Below are positions 10,018 to 18,755 of a stretch of DNA of 37,702 bases, one piece after another. This DNA is from Nitrococcus mobilis Nb-231 (GTDB taxonomy: Bacteria > Pseudomonadota > Gammaproteobacteria > Nitrococcales > Nitrococcaceae): assembly GCF_000153205.1 (NCBI RefSeq), contig NZ_CH672427.1, forward strand, positions 606,055 to 643,756, read 5' to 3'. Numbering within the stretch: position 1 is the stretch's first letter; each line of letters opens with the position of its first letter. Made by a program: the position numbers and the translations under genes. Below the pieces are notes generated by a model. That model was given only the letters and a program-made list of their open reading frames with translations, was not told the origin of the DNA and ran no database searches.

Positions 10018-12756
10018 ATGATTAGGAATGTCACCGACACCAACTGGCACGCCCGTTCGGCCAAAGCGGTCTTGTCCGAGTTCGCGAGCGATCTTGGCGG
10101 TCTGAGTCAAGCCGAGGTCGAGCGCCGCTTGTACCAGTATGGCTCAAACCGGCTGCCGGCCGCGCCGCGCCGCAGACCGCTCAAGCGCTTTCTGATCCAG
10201 TTCTATAACGTGCTGATCTACGTGTTATTGGCGGCTGGTTTGGTCACCCTACTGCTTGGCGAGTGGGTGGACAGTGGGGTGATTTTCGCCGTGGTGTTGA
10301 TCAACACCCTGGTCGGTTTTACCCAAGAGGGCAAAGCTGAGCAGGCACTGGCCGCAATCCGTGACATGGTCTTGCCGCAGGCCACGGTATTGCGCGATGG
10401 TCAGCGTGTCACCGTGGCGGCCGAGGCGTTGGTGCCGGGCGACGTGGTGTTGCAGGAACCCGGTGACCGGGTGCCGGCCGATCTGCGGCTGTTGGCCGCG
10501 CGTAACCTGCACATCGACGAGGCTGCGCTGACTGGTGAATCGGCGCCGGTAGATAAGAGTATCGAACCCGTAGCCGTTGATGCCATGCTCGGCGATCGCC
10601 GCTGTTTGGCCTTCTCCGGCACCCTGGTGACGACCGGCCACGGCCGCGGGGTGGTGGTGGCCACCGGCCTTACTACCGAACTGGGTCAGATCAGTGGCAT
10701 GTTGGCCGAGGTGCCGACGCTGGTCACGCCGCTGCTGCAGAAGCTCGCCCGGTTCGGCCGCTGGCTCACGGCGCTGATCCTGATCGCCGCTGCAGCCACC
10801 TTCACATTCGGCTGGTGGCTGCGCGATTACACGCTGGCCGAATTGTTCATGGTGGCGGTGGGACTGGCGGTGGCGGCGATTCCGGAAGGGCTGCCCGCCA
10901 TTATCACCATCACGTTGGCACTGGGGGTGCAGCGCATGGCGCGGCACAGGGCGATCGTCCGCCGGCTGCCGGCGGTCGAGACGCTCGGTTCGGTGACCGT
11001 AATCTGCTCGGACAAGACTGGCACTCTGACCCGCAACGAGATGATGGTGCAAGCGGTCGCCATGGCCGATGCAGTCTATCAAGTGAGTGGCAGCGGCTAC
11101 GGGGGTAGGGGGGAGTTCCGCTGCCGCGATACTCAAGTCGAACCCGCTCCGCATCTTGTGGAACTGGCTCGTGCCGCGTTGCTCTGTAATGATGCCTCGC
11201 TTACCCGACGGGGTGCGCAGGTCCAGCTCAGTGGCGATCCGATGGAAGCCGCATTAGTGGTGTTGGGCGAAAAGGCCGGTTTGGCGCCGGATCAGGAACG
11301 CCGCTGCGGCCCGCGACTCGATGCTATTCCGTTCGATACTGTGCATCGCTTCATGGCAACCTTGCACTGCACTTCTGCCGGTGAGGCGCTGATTCTGGTC
11401 AAAGGCGCGCCGGAGCGGGTGCTGGCGATGTGCGAGTTCCAACGCGGCCAGGGTGGAGAGGAACCTCTGGATAGCGTCTATTGGCAGACTCGCATCGACG
11501 CCTTCGCTCGCCAGGGGCTGCGCGTGCTGGCGCTGGCCGTGCGCCCCGTCGCACCCGGGCGGACCGAGCTCGGTTTTGCCGATGTCGAGACCGGTCTGAC
11601 CCTGCTCGGCCTGGTCGGGCTGATCGATCCGCCGCGCGAGGAAGCCATCGCCGCCGTGCGCGCCTGCCGTGCGGCCGGGATCCGGGTCAAGATGATCACC
11701 GGCGATCATGCCGTCACCGCTGCAGCCATCGGCCAGGTCATGGGTATCGGCGATGGTCGCAACTACTTGACCGGTAGTGAGTTGGATGGCTTGGATGAGA
11801 CCGCCCTAAGCGAAGCCGTAGCGAATATCGATGTTTTTGCCCGGGTCAGCCCAGCGCACAAGTTATACTTGGTGCGCGCGCTACAGGCGCGCGGCGAGGT
11901 GGCGGCGATGACCGGCGACGGGGTCAACGATGCGCCCGCCCTGAAGCAGGCCGACATCGGGGTGGCCATGGGCCTTAAAGGCACCGAGGTGGCCAAAGAG
12001 GCGGCCGAGATCGTGCTAGCCGACGATAACTTCGCCAGTATCGAGCGGGCCGTGGAAGAAGGCCGCACGATTTACAACAACCTCAAAAAAACCATTCTGT
12101 TCATCCTGCCCACCAGCGCCGCCGAGGCGCTGGTGCTGATTGCCGCCATTGCGTTGGGCACTTTGCTGCCGATCACTGCGGTACAGATCTTGTGGGTGAA
12201 CATGATCACCGCGGTGACGTTGGCCTTGGCGCTGACCTTCGAGCCGGCCGAAGCCGATGCTATGGCCCGCCCACCGCGTGCCGTAAATGAGCCGTTGGTA
12301 ACCCGCTACATGGCCTGGCGCACCGCCTATGTGGCGTTGCTTATGGTCGTCGGCACTTTCGGGCTGTTTTTGTGGGAGCGTAGCCAGGGAACACCGATCG
12401 ATACAGCGCGCACCATCGCCGTCAATACTCTGGTGCTCTTCGAAATGTTCTATCTCATCAACAGCCGTTACCTCACGGCGCCGGTGCTGAACCGAGCGGG
12501 GCTTACCGGCAACCGCATCGTGCTATGGGCCATCGCTTTGGTGGTGTTGTTCCAGCTCGCATTCACTTACTTTGGCGGTATGCAGGCGCTGTTCGGTAGC
12601 GCCGGGCTGGCTGCTACGGATTGGCTGCGCAGTGTGTTGGTCAGCGGCTCGGTGTTGGTGCTGGTGGAATTGGAGAAGCTGGCTATGCGGCGATTCGGGG
12701 CTGGAGGTTCCAGCCGCTCGACCTCGATTTCGGCCTCACAAATCGACAGCAGTTGA
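10018..12756 (+). CDS. P2-type cation-transporting ATPase (CtpF-like)
   Basis: This is an ATP-driven cation pump of the inner membrane, probably exporting Ca2+ or another divalent or monovalent cation. The 912-residue protein has the full P2 layout. An N-terminal cation ATPase segment with [16 protein letters not shown] is followed by the actuator motif LTGES at about 172, PEGLP in TM4 (P289-E290), phosphorylation motif DKTGTLT with D332, KGAPE, and the hinge TGDGVNDAP with D634/D638. TM5 keeps a Glu (E703) and TM6 reads [12 protein letters not shown], with N728 but Ala at 732 where SERCA-like pumps carry Asp. This TM6 pattern followed by [14 protein letters not shown] resembles CtpF-type pumps. 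The ATG at 10018 was chosen because the family begins there; the ribosome binding site is weak and the frame is open to 9889. It converges with the minus-strand HAD gene, 26 bases apart. Confidence 0.9.
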   Translation: MIRNVTDTNWHARSAKAVLSEFASDLGGLSQAEVERRLYQYGSNRLPAAPRRRPLKRFLIQFYNVLIYVLLAAGLVTLLLGEWVDSGVIFAVVLINTLVGFTQEGKAEQALAAIRDMVLPQATVLRDGQRVTVAAEALVPGDVVLQEPGDRVPADLRLLAARNLHIDEAALTGESAPVDKSIEPVAVDAMLGDRRCLAFSGTLVTTGHGRGVVVATGLTTELGQISGMLAEVPTLVTPLLQKLARFGRWLTALILIAAAATFTFGWWLRDYTLAELFMVAVGLAVAAIPEGLPAIITITLALGVQRMARHRAIVRRLPAVETLGSVTVICSDKTGTLTRNEMMVQAVAMADAVYQVSGSGYGGRGEFRCRDTQVEPAPHLVELARAALLCNDASLTRRGAQVQLSGDPMEAALVVLGEKAGLAPDQERRCGPRLDAIPFDTVHRFMATLHCTSAGEALILVKGAPERVLAMCEFQRGQGGEEPLDSVYWQTRIDAFARQGLRVLALAVRPVAPGRTELGFADVETGLTLLGLVGLIDPPREEAIAAVRACRAAGIRVKMITGDHAVTAAAIGQVMGIGDGRNYLTGSELDGLDETALSEAVANIDVFARVSPAHKLYLVRALQARGEVAAMTGDGVNDAPALKQADIGVAMGLKGTEVAKEAAEIVLADDNFASIERAVEEGRTIYNNLKKTILFILPTSAAEALVLIAAIALGTLLPITAVQILWVNMITAVTLALALTFEPAEADAMARPPRAVNEPLVTRYMAWRTAYVALLMVVGTFGLFLWERSQGTPIDTARTIAVNTLVLFEMFYLINSRYLTAPVLNRAGLTGNRIVLWAIALVVLFQLAFTYFGGMQALFGSAGLAATDWLRSVLVSGSVLVLVELEKLAMRRFGAGGSSRSTSISASQIDSS

Positions 12757-12782
12757 GGCCAACCGAACCAAGCAAGTGCCGA

Positions 12783-14255
12783 TCAAAATGGCGCGGCCTG
12801 GGACATCGGCCGAATCGGGCTCGAGCGGTATCGATGGCTGCCCGGTTGCCAGAGCTGGAAATCGAATGCCGAGCTGATGGAGCGGGGTTGCAGGAGGCTG
12901 GTTCGCAGGAAAGCTTCCAGATTCGGCACTCCGATGATATGTGCATCGGTCGCGCAGCGATCCATGAGATCGAGCAGCCGGCTCTTATGGGGCGCACTCC
13001 AGGCGACCCCGAAGCGGTTAACGCCCCAGTCCTGCAGCATTGCAATGAGGCCCCGGGCCCGGTTCGGGGCGGCAACGGTCAATGGCGCTAGAAAATCGGC
13101 CCGACATTCAATGATCGCGCCTACGAAATCATTGGCAAGACGCTTGAAGCCGCTTGCCTGTAACCCGTCCATGGTTCCGGCAAACCAAAAATCGGCTTGC
13201 TCTAGACCGTCGTAGCCGCGCAGCAACTCCAAGGTGGCATCAAGCAGCTCCGGTTGTGTGGAGAGATCCAGTCGGAGTCGGCGCTGGCGGTTGCGCAGCG
13301 TATCGAGCAGCCTAGCCAACGGTAAAGCGTGGTCATGCGTTGCAAAGAGGGTCGACGGCAAGGCGGTTTGCCGCGTATGAAGCGCGCCGTCCACGGGGTG
13401 GCGGCGAACCGTGCACTCCGCCCAGTGAACCTCCGAGGCGAGGAAGCGCTGCAACTCGCGCTCGTTGTCGATGCCGTTCCAGACGAACTGCACATGCTGG
13501 GGCAACCGGCGCTCGGTGATCAGTGCCGTGATGTCGTAGCTATGGCCGCGTACCGTCCCTTGCGGGCTGAGCATCCGTTTCGATTCGAACAAGGTGTTGG
13601 CGTGCAGCGGCAGGATCTCCGCCGCCGGATTGGCCTCGGTGACGGCCGCCAAGTTTGCCGGTTCGTTGTCAACCACGGCAATGATTCGATAACCTGCCGT
13701 GCGAAACGCATGGATACCCTCGATTTTTGCCTTGGCGATATCACGGCCGGCGGGATCCGAATTGAGATGGAGCAGGTCACTGCGGAAACGGACTCGGTAT
13801 TCTTCGCCCAAGGCGTTTAGAGAACGCAGCGTGGCCAGACGCAGCCCCTCCGGACGGCCACTGTTCAGCCCGACCTCGGTGCGCGGCTGCATCTGGAACC
13901 AACGAATGATTTCCAGCACGCCGCGGTAGGGCCGATGCGCTTCCAGCACCGCCTTGGTAGACCAGCGGTGGCGGCGGTAGAACGCCTCGATGCGCTCGAT
14001 CTGATCGGCTGCGATGCCGCGACGTTGCAGCAGCCGGTGGAGGCGGTTCTCGTGGATCGCCAGCTCTTCCAATGTCAAGCCGGCGCAATGGCGAGTGTTG
14101 TGGTGGTAATCGTAGGATTGCAAAAGATAGCGCAGCAGGTAGCGCGTATCGAGGATCGTGCCATCGATATCGAAAACGATCAGCAGCGAATCCTGGGGGT
14201 TACGGGCGCGGATGCGCTCGTAATGGAGGGCCAGTGCTCGCATCCAGTTTTGCAT
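12783..14255 (-). CDS. HAD-superfamily hydrolase fused to a FAM151/menorin-like domain
   Basis: The 490-residue protein has two parts. Residues 24-215 form a HAD phosphohydrolase core: motif I VFDIDGTILD with D29/D31, a long helical cap, motif II LNSGRP with S132, a lysine region near 175-177, and motif IV VVDNEP with D196. Residues 250-490 resemble the FAM151/menorin (DUF2181) domain, a GDPD/PLC-like barrel. Visible matches are VWNGIDNERELQRFL, an acidic residue in HWAEC, THDHALPLARLLDTL, RLRLDLSTQPELLDATLELL, the ADFWFAG segment and the closing FDFQLWQ. The second assignment rests on pattern memory and needs a profile search. The ATG at 14255 has AGGTG and GAGG upstream; the frame is open to 14456 into the IS end. 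It is monocistronic and converges with the ATPase gene. Substrate unknown. Confidence 0.65.
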   Translation of the reverse strand: MQNWMRALALHYERIRARNPQDSLLIVFDIDGTILDTRYLLRYLLQSYDYHHNTRHCAGLTLEELAIHENRLHRLLQRRGIAADQIERIEAFYRRHRWSTKAVLEAHRPYRGVLEIIRWFQMQPRTEVGLNSGRPEGLRLATLRSLNALGEEYRVRFRSDLLHLNSDPAGRDIAKAKIEGIHAFRTAGYRIIAVVDNEPANLAAVTEANPAAEILPLHANTLFESKRMLSPQGTVRGHSYDITALITERRLPQHVQFVWNGIDNERELQRFLASEVHWAECTVRRHPVDGALHTRQTALPSTLFATHDHALPLARLLDTLRNRQRRLRLDLSTQPELLDATLELLRGYDGLEQADFWFAGTMDGLQASGFKRLANDFVGAIIECRADFLAPLTVAAPNRARGLIAMLQDWGVNRFGVAWSAPHKSRLLDLMDRCATDAHIIGVPNLEAFLRTSLLQPRSISSAFDFQLWQPGSHRYRSSPIRPMSQAAPF

Positions 14256-14446
14256 GACCTCGTCACCTGCGTTGCGATTCGATTCGAGGAACGATATCTG
14301 CCCTGTGTTACAGGATGATGAACGCTGTGGGCGGCGCGGCATCAGCGCCGTTGACTTGCGGGAATCTCGAATAACTTCCGAACTCCGCCATTCCGGGTAG
14401 GCCGGACAAACAGGGCGCGGCCACCACCGACTGGCGTGGGCGGTGG

Positions 14447-14465
14447 AATGGCTCAATATGAATTC
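14447..14465 (+). repeat. Left terminal inverted repeat of the IS
   Basis: AATGGCTCAATATGAATTC pairs with the right end at 15490-15508, differing at one position. Confidence 0.8.
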
Positions 14466-14550
14466 CGGAAGGTTGGTGGAGGCTGGCTCATCCAGGGGAG
14501 AGGAAGCTACACTTTCGCGTTTTTTGGCCGGAGCTGAGCGAGACGATACC

Positions 14551-15483
14551 GGGCCACGATCAACCTCCAGAACCTAATTGATGCTACCAAGTGCTACGAG
14601 ACGGTGCGCGAGTTGCGCTGGCCCGAGAGCGTGCGCTGCCCCACTGTGACTCGGCGCAACTCATCAAACAAGGCTGGGATACGACCCAGCCGGCGCGGCA
14701 GAAGTACCGTTGCAAGGGCTGTGATCGGTACTTTGACGATCTGACCGGGACGGTTTTTTTCCGGCGATCATAAGCCCTTGCGGGTGTGAATTTTGTGCTT
14801 GTATTTCATGGGCTTGAATCTGTCCAACCAACAGATTGCCCAGGAGCTGGGGTTGAACAAGGACGACGTGCACGCCATGACCCGTCAGCTGCGCCAGGGC
14901 GTCGTTGCGCGTAAGCCCGAGCCGAGCTTGTCTGGGGAGGTCGAATGCGACGAAGTGTGCGTCGTGGCGGGCCATAAAGGCCACCCCGAGGCGGTCAAAA
15001 AAAGGCCGTAAGGGCCGCCGACGCCGATTCAAGGGCGCCCGCGGGCGGGGGACACTGGCGGGTGAGAAGCCGCCGATCTTGGGGATGCTCCAGCGCGGCG
15101 GCGAGGTGATCATCCACCTGCTGGAGAATGTTCAGCAGGCCACGATCGCCCCGCTGCTACGGGCCGCCATCGAACCCGGCACCAGATCTACACCGACGAG
15201 TATGGCATCTACAACCGGCTGACCGATTGAGGCTATGCGCACCGCACGGTCTGCCATAGCCACGGCAAGTATGCGCGCGATGAGGACGGCGACGGGTTTC
15301 ATGAGGTCCACGTCAACACGATCGAGGGCTTTTGGTCACTGCTGCGCTCCTGGCTACATCCCCATCGGGGTATCTCCCAGGAGAAGCTGCCTTTGTATCT
15401 GGGCTTCTTCGAGTTCGTGCACAACGCCCGGATTCGCGGCAAAGGGCTTCCCCAGCCTCTCTTGGGACTCCTGCTGACGTAGC
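14551..15483 (+). pseudogene. IS1595-family (ISXO2-like) transposase, multiply disrupted
   Basis: Joining frames gives a near-complete transposase. It starts with NLIDATKCYETVRELRWPE, then a zinc ribbon (CP-HCDSAQLIKQGW ... YRCKGCDRYF), DLTGTVF, LCLYFMGLNLSNQQIAQELG, a first DDE acidic block GEVECDEV, AGHKGHPEAVKK, ILGMLQRGGEV, YTDEYGIYNRL, and the C-terminal NTIEGFWSLLRSWL and HRGISQEKLPLYLGFFEF. I count six lesions: a missing C in 14639-14642, an extra T in the T7 run 14754-14760, TGA at 14787-14789, an extra A in the A7 run 14997-15003, a missing base near 15183, and TGA at 15228-15230. No start codon is evident. The nonsense codons indicate true decay. Confidence 0.85.
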
Positions 15484-15489
15484 TGACCA

Positions 15490-15508
15490 GAATCCATATT
15501 GAGCCATT
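15490..15508 (-). repeat. Right terminal inverted repeat of the IS
   Basis: GAATCCATATTGAGCCATT is the reverse complement of the left end at 14447-14465 with one mismatch, seven bases after the transposase stop. Confidence 0.8.
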
Positions 15509-15543
15509 TTTTAATGTGTGATGCTGCTGAATGAGGTGCTCCC

Positions 15544-15741
15544 ATGCGTACGACCCTGAATATCGATGATCAGTTACTGGACGAAGCCCGGCGCATTACC
15601 GGTATAACCGAGAAGGCCACCCTAGTGCGGGAGGGGCTGCGCGCGCTGATTGAGCGTGAGAGCGCCCGGCGGCTGGCGCGACTCGGTGGCAGTGAACCGC
15701 AACTGGAGCCGGTGGTCCGGCGGCAATCCGACCCGGCATGA
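15544..15741 (+). CDS. vapB: VapB-type antitoxin
   Basis: This is the antitoxin of a VapBC pair. It blocks the PIN-domain ribonuclease and represses the locus. The 65-residue protein begins RTTLNIDDQLLDEARRITG and continues with EKATLVREGLRALIERES, the short ribbon-helix-helix form common in this family. A GAGGTG stretch precedes the ATG. Its stop overlaps the vapC start as ATGA (15738-15741), a typical coupling. The right end of the dead IS lies 35 bases upstream, so the native promoter may have been displaced. Confidence 0.8.
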   Translation: MRTTLNIDDQLLDEARRITGITEKATLVREGLRALIERESARRLARLGGSEPQLEPVVRRQSDPA

Positions 15742-16107
15742 TCCCTAGTCGATACGTCGGTCTGGATCGATCATCTGCGTGTCGGTGACGCGGAACTAAT
15801 CACTCTGCTGAATAACAGCCGGGTGCTGATGCACCCATTTGTGCTGGGTGAGCTGGCCTGCGGCAACTTGCGCAATCGCAACGAGGTGCTGGCCCTGCTC
15901 AAGGATCTTCCGCGGGTAGCGATCGCGACGGATGACGAGGTGCTGTTCTTCATCGAACGCCACGCGCTGATGGGTCGGGGCATTGGCTATGTGGATGCCC
16001 ATTTGCTGGCCGCGGTGATATTGAGTGGCGCGACGCAGTTGTGGACACGAGACAAGCGCTTGCAAGCGGTAGCCCTTTCGCTGGTACTGGCCTATGCAAA
16101 GGGTTGA
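15738..16107 (+). pseudogene. vapC: VapC PIN-domain toxin with a frameshift just after the start
   Basis: PIN-domain VapC toxins are Mg-dependent RNases, many acting on tRNA or rRNA. The ATG at 15738-15740 overlaps the vapB stop. The next bases, ATCCCTAGTCGAT, need one C removed from the CCC at 15743-15745 to read MILVDTSVWIDHLR. In that frame all four acidic PIN residues are present: VDTSVW, LGELACG, GYVDAHLLA and WTRDKRL. The frame ends at 16107 with the normal length of about 122 residues. As written, the only ATG in the long frame is at 15823, which would omit the first catalytic Asp. Either the toxin is inactivated or there is a one-base sequence error. Confidence 0.8.
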
Positions 16108-16156
16108 TCGTGTCCTGAAGCCCGTGCCCTTGTGGCGCGCCGCTCGCCACTATGGG

Positions 16157-17161
16157 TCAGGCACTGCAGATCACGCGCTCGCCCAGGCGGTCGCGGCCGT
16201 GGGGGGCGGATAAATTCAGCGCCGGGCCGATTGAGACGATGCCGTTGGGGTTCACCGTCGGGTGGCTGCGGAAGTAGTGGTTGCGGATGTGGTCCATATG
16301 CACCGTCTCCGCCACGCCGGGCAACTGGTAGATGTCCCGTAGCAGCCCATCGAGATTCGGGTAGTCGCGGATGCGCTTGCGGTCGCATTTAAAATGGGTC
16401 ACGTAGACGGGATCGAAGCGCACCAGGGTGGTCCACAGGCGCAGATCCGCTTCGGTCAGGGTGTTGCCCACGAGGTAGCGACTCTTGTCGAGGCGCTCCT
16501 CCAGCGTCTCCAGGGCGTCGAACAGGGCCGTTACCGCCTCGTCATAGGCATCCTGGCTGGTGGCGAAACCGGCCTTGTACACCCCGTTGTTGACATTGTG
16601 ATAAACGGTCTCGTTGATCGCATCGATGGACTCGCGCAGATCCGCAGGGTAATAGTCGCCCGCATTGGCGCCCGAATCATCGAAGGCGCTGTTGAGCATG
16701 CGGATGATCTCCGCCGACTCGTTGTTGACGATGGTCTCGCGCTGCTTGTCCCACAGCACCGGCACGGTCACGCGGCCGCTGTAGCGGTCGTCCGCCTTTA
16801 GGTAGAGCTCGTAGAGTTTGCGCAGCCCGTAGAGCGCATCGCCGCTGGCGCCGTCGAAATCCTCGCGCAGCTCCCAGCCGTTTTCCAGCATCAGCGGATG
16901 CACCACGGATACGCCGATGTGCTCCTCCAGCCCTTTCCAGGCACGCATGATCAGGGTCCGGTGCGCCCAGGGGCAGGCGTAGGAGACATACAGGTGATAG
17001 CGCCCAGGCTGCGCTTCGAAGCCACCCGTGCCGCGGGGGCCGGGTGCGCCGCCGGCGGTCACCCAGTTGCGGAATCGGCTCTTAGAGCGCTGGAAGCGAC
17101 CGCCGGTGCGCTTGGTGTCGTACCATTGATCCTGCCATTGTCCGTCTACCAATAATCCCAT
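16157..17161 (-). CDS. yqjG: Glutathionyl-hydroquinone reductase (Xi-class glutathione transferase)
   Basis: This enzyme removes glutathione from glutathionyl-hydroquinones, a step in quinone detoxification, in the cytoplasm. The 334-residue protein is close to E. coli YqjG in length and start (MGLLVDGQWQDQWYDTK). The active-site Cys lies in SYACPWAHR at C63, the CPWA motif of the Xi class. VSVVHPLMLENGW, NNESAEIIRMLN, YLVGNTLTEADLRLW and an all-helical C-terminal domain follow. AGGAGA six bases upstream fixes the ATG at 17161; the frame is open to 17266 into an azoreductase remnant. The end of an azoreductase gene lies directly upstream on the same strand, consistent with a quinone-handling pair before decay. 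Confidence 0.93.
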   Translation of the reverse strand: MGLLVDGQWQDQWYDTKRTGGRFQRSKSRFRNWVTAGGAPGPRGTGGFEAQPGRYHLYVSYACPWAHRTLIMRAWKGLEEHIGVSVVHPLMLENGWELREDFDGASGDALYGLRKLYELYLKADDRYSGRVTVPVLWDKQRETIVNNESAEIIRMLNSAFDDSGANAGDYYPADLRESIDAINETVYHNVNNGVYKAGFATSQDAYDEAVTALFDALETLEERLDKSRYLVGNTLTEADLRLWTTLVRFDPVYVTHFKCDRKRIRDYPNLDGLLRDIYQLPGVAETVHMDHIRNHYFRSHPTVNPNGIVSIGPALNLSAPHGRDRLGERVICSA

Positions 17162-17205
17162 GATCTTCTCCTGTCGGTTTGGTGTGGGTCTATGTGAGCG
17201 TCCGC

Positions 17206-17370
17206 TCAAGCCGCAGCCGGCGCGGCCAGCGTTTCGAGCTGGGCGGTAATTTCTGCTTGCGCCCACCGCAGGGACTGGCGTTTTACGTCCTCGCTCATAT
17301 TGAGTCCTTCAGCGTAGATGAATTCCACGTCGGTGAGAGCTATAAAGGCCAAGATCAGATCCTCTGAACC
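17206..17370 (-). pseudogene. C-terminal remnant of an FMN-dependent NADH-azoreductase
   Basis: The minus-strand frame gives LILAFIALTDVEFIYAEGLN and MSEDVKRQSLRWAQAEI before a TGA at 17206-17208. This matches the end of AzoR/AcpD flavoproteins (GFxGxTDVEFIxAEGLxM). Upstream a TAA at 17371-17373 blocks the frame and no azoreductase sequence is seen beyond. Homology begins at two adjacent GATC sites (17353 and 17358). The gene was truncated by deletion, or possibly by a second cloning junction. Confidence 0.65.
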
Positions 17371-17374
17371 TTAA

Positions 17375-17447
17375 CTGGAGCGCAGTTTGTAAACTCGCTC
17401 TGCCGTCCTTTGAGTCCCGGGTGGCTCGAATCTCTGCCCTCCAGCCA
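17375..17447 (+). other. tRNA-like sequence at the edge of the azoreductase remnant
   Basis: The 73 bases begin CTGGAG and end CTCCAGCCA, with GTTTGTAAAC in the middle and GGCTCGAATC near the end, giving tRNA-like length, closing stem and CCA. However, no D-arm or T-stem closes, so it is not a functional tRNA as read. It may be a decayed tRNA or chance. Confidence 0.2.
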
Positions 17448-17477
17448 GGCAGAGGTTCGGGTAAGGCGCCACGAGGT

Positions 17478-18755
17478 TTATGGTCGTTGCTCGATCGGTA
17501 CGAACTCGCGGCGGTGAGGGCCGGTGTAGATCTGGCGTGGCCGCCAGATTCGGCTCTCGGCGTCTTCGCGCAGTTCCCGGAAGTGGGAGATCCATCCCGG
17601 CAGACGCCCGAGGGCGAACATCAGCGGGAACATCACCGTCGGAATGCCCAGCGCGCGATACATCACTCCGCTGTAGAAGTCCACATTGGGATAGAGGCCG
17701 CGCTCGGTGAAGAAATCGTCTCGCAGGGCCGTTTCCTCGAGTTTGCGTGCTAACTCCAGCAACGGATCGTCTATGCCCAAATCGTCGAGCAGACGATCAC
17801 AGGTTTCTTTGACGATGTGCGCGCGAGGATCGTAGCTTTTGTAGACTCGATGCCCAAAGCCCATCAGTCGGAAGGGATCATCCCGATCTTTGGCTTTGTC
17901 GACGTATTTCTGATGGTGGCCGCCGTCTGCATGGATCTGCTCGAGCATCTCGACCACAGCCTGGTTTGCTCCGCCGTGCAACGGTCCCCAAAGCGCATTC
18001 ACTCCGGCTGAGATGCTGGCGTAGAGATTTGCCTGCGAGCTTGCGACGGCGCGTACGGTCGAGGTGCTGCAGTTCTGCTCGTGATCAGCGTGGAGGATGA
18101 GCAGCATGTCTAAGGCCTTTTCGCTCACCGGCAATACTTCGTAGGGTTCGGAGGGCACGGCAAACAGCATGTGCAGAAGGTTGGCCGCGTAGCTCAGATC
18201 GTTGCGCGGGTAGACGAAGGGCTGACCGAGGGATTTCTTGTAGGCAAAGGCAGCAATGGTCTTGGCTTTGGCGAGCAACCGCCGGGTGTTGAGTTCTGCC
18301 TCATTGCGCTCGCCGGTCTCCGGGTAGTAGGCCGACAAGGATGAGATCATCGACGAGAGGATGGCCATAGGATGGGCCGAGGCCGGAAAACCCTCGAAGA
18401 ACTTCTTCATGTCTTCATGGAGTAGGGTGTGGTAGGTCAGATCCACGGAAAACTGTTGTTTTTGACCGCGGTTTGGCAACTCACCGTAAAGCAACAGATA
18501 ACAAACCTCAGGGAAAGTGCAGTTCGTTGCCAGTTGCGAGATCGGGTAACCCCGATAGAGGAGTTCGCTGTTCTTGCCGTCGATGTAGGTAATTGCACTT
18601 CGGCAGGCGGCCGTATTCGCCAGTCCCGGGTCGTAGGTGACGGCCCCGGTGCGGGCACGAAGGGTGCGAATATCGACTCCAGGGTTGCCGGCCGTTCCTT
18701 CTACGAGCTCTGACTCATATGCTTGGTGGTCGATCTGAAGCTGGGCGGTGCTCAT
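17478..18755 (-). CDS. gltA: Citrate synthase (type II)
   Basis: It condenses acetyl-CoA and oxaloacetate to citrate at the start of the TCA cycle. The 425-residue protein matches the hexameric bacterial class: GVDIRTLRARTGAVTYDPGL, SAITYIDG, LLYRGYPISQLA, LHADHEQNCSTS, WGPLHGGAN with H260, MGFGHRVYKSYDPRA with H302, and NVDFYSGVMY with the catalytic Asp at 359. The ATG at 18755 gives the family's N-terminus with GGAG ten bases upstream. ATGs at 18791 and 18926 are in frame but unlikely. It is transcribed alone; the tail of a broken gene lies upstream on the other strand. Confidence 0.96.
   Translation of the reverse strand: MSTAQLQIDHQAYESELVEGTAGNPGVDIRTLRARTGAVTYDPGLANTAACRSAITYIDGKNSELLYRGYPISQLATNCTFPEVCYLLLYGELPNRGQKQQFSVDLTYHTLLHEDMKKFFEGFPASAHPMAILSSMISSLSAYYPETGERNEAELNTRRLLAKAKTIAAFAYKKSLGQPFVYPRNDLSYAANLLHMLFAVPSEPYEVLPVSEKALDMLLILHADHEQNCSTSTVRAVASSQANLYASISAGVNALWGPLHGGANQAVVEMLEQIHADGGHHQKYVDKAKDRDDPFRLMGFGHRVYKSYDPRAHIVKETCDRLLDDLGIDDPLLELARKLEETALRDDFFTERGLYPNVDFYSGVMYRALGIPTVMFPLMFALGRLPGWISHFRELREDAESRIWRPRQIYTGPHRREFVPIEQRP

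Larger units (their letters stand above)
14447..15508 (+). mobile_element. Degenerate IS1595-family insertion sequence
   Basis: About 1.06 kb is bounded by 19-base terminal inverted repeats that match at 18 positions, and contains a broken ISXO2-like transposase. The length fits IS1595-group elements. I found no clear 8-base target duplication, consistent with age. The left end lies just upstream of the HAD gene and the right end lies 35 bases before vapB, so the element separates two promoter regions. Confidence 0.8.

Noticed and set aside
10249-11154. Minus-strand open frame of 301 codons opposite the cation ATPase
   Set aside because: It is low-complexity, rich in His, Arg and Gln, and lies opposite a clear P-type ATPase.
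14754-15003. Programmed frameshifting at the T7 and A7 runs of the transposase
   Set aside because: Slippage could join some frames, but two nonsense codons and two further indels outside these runs show that the gene is decayed.
17375-17447. Functional tRNA gene
   Set aside because: The closing stem and CCA are present but no D-arm or T-arm pairs; kept only as a tRNA-like curiosity.
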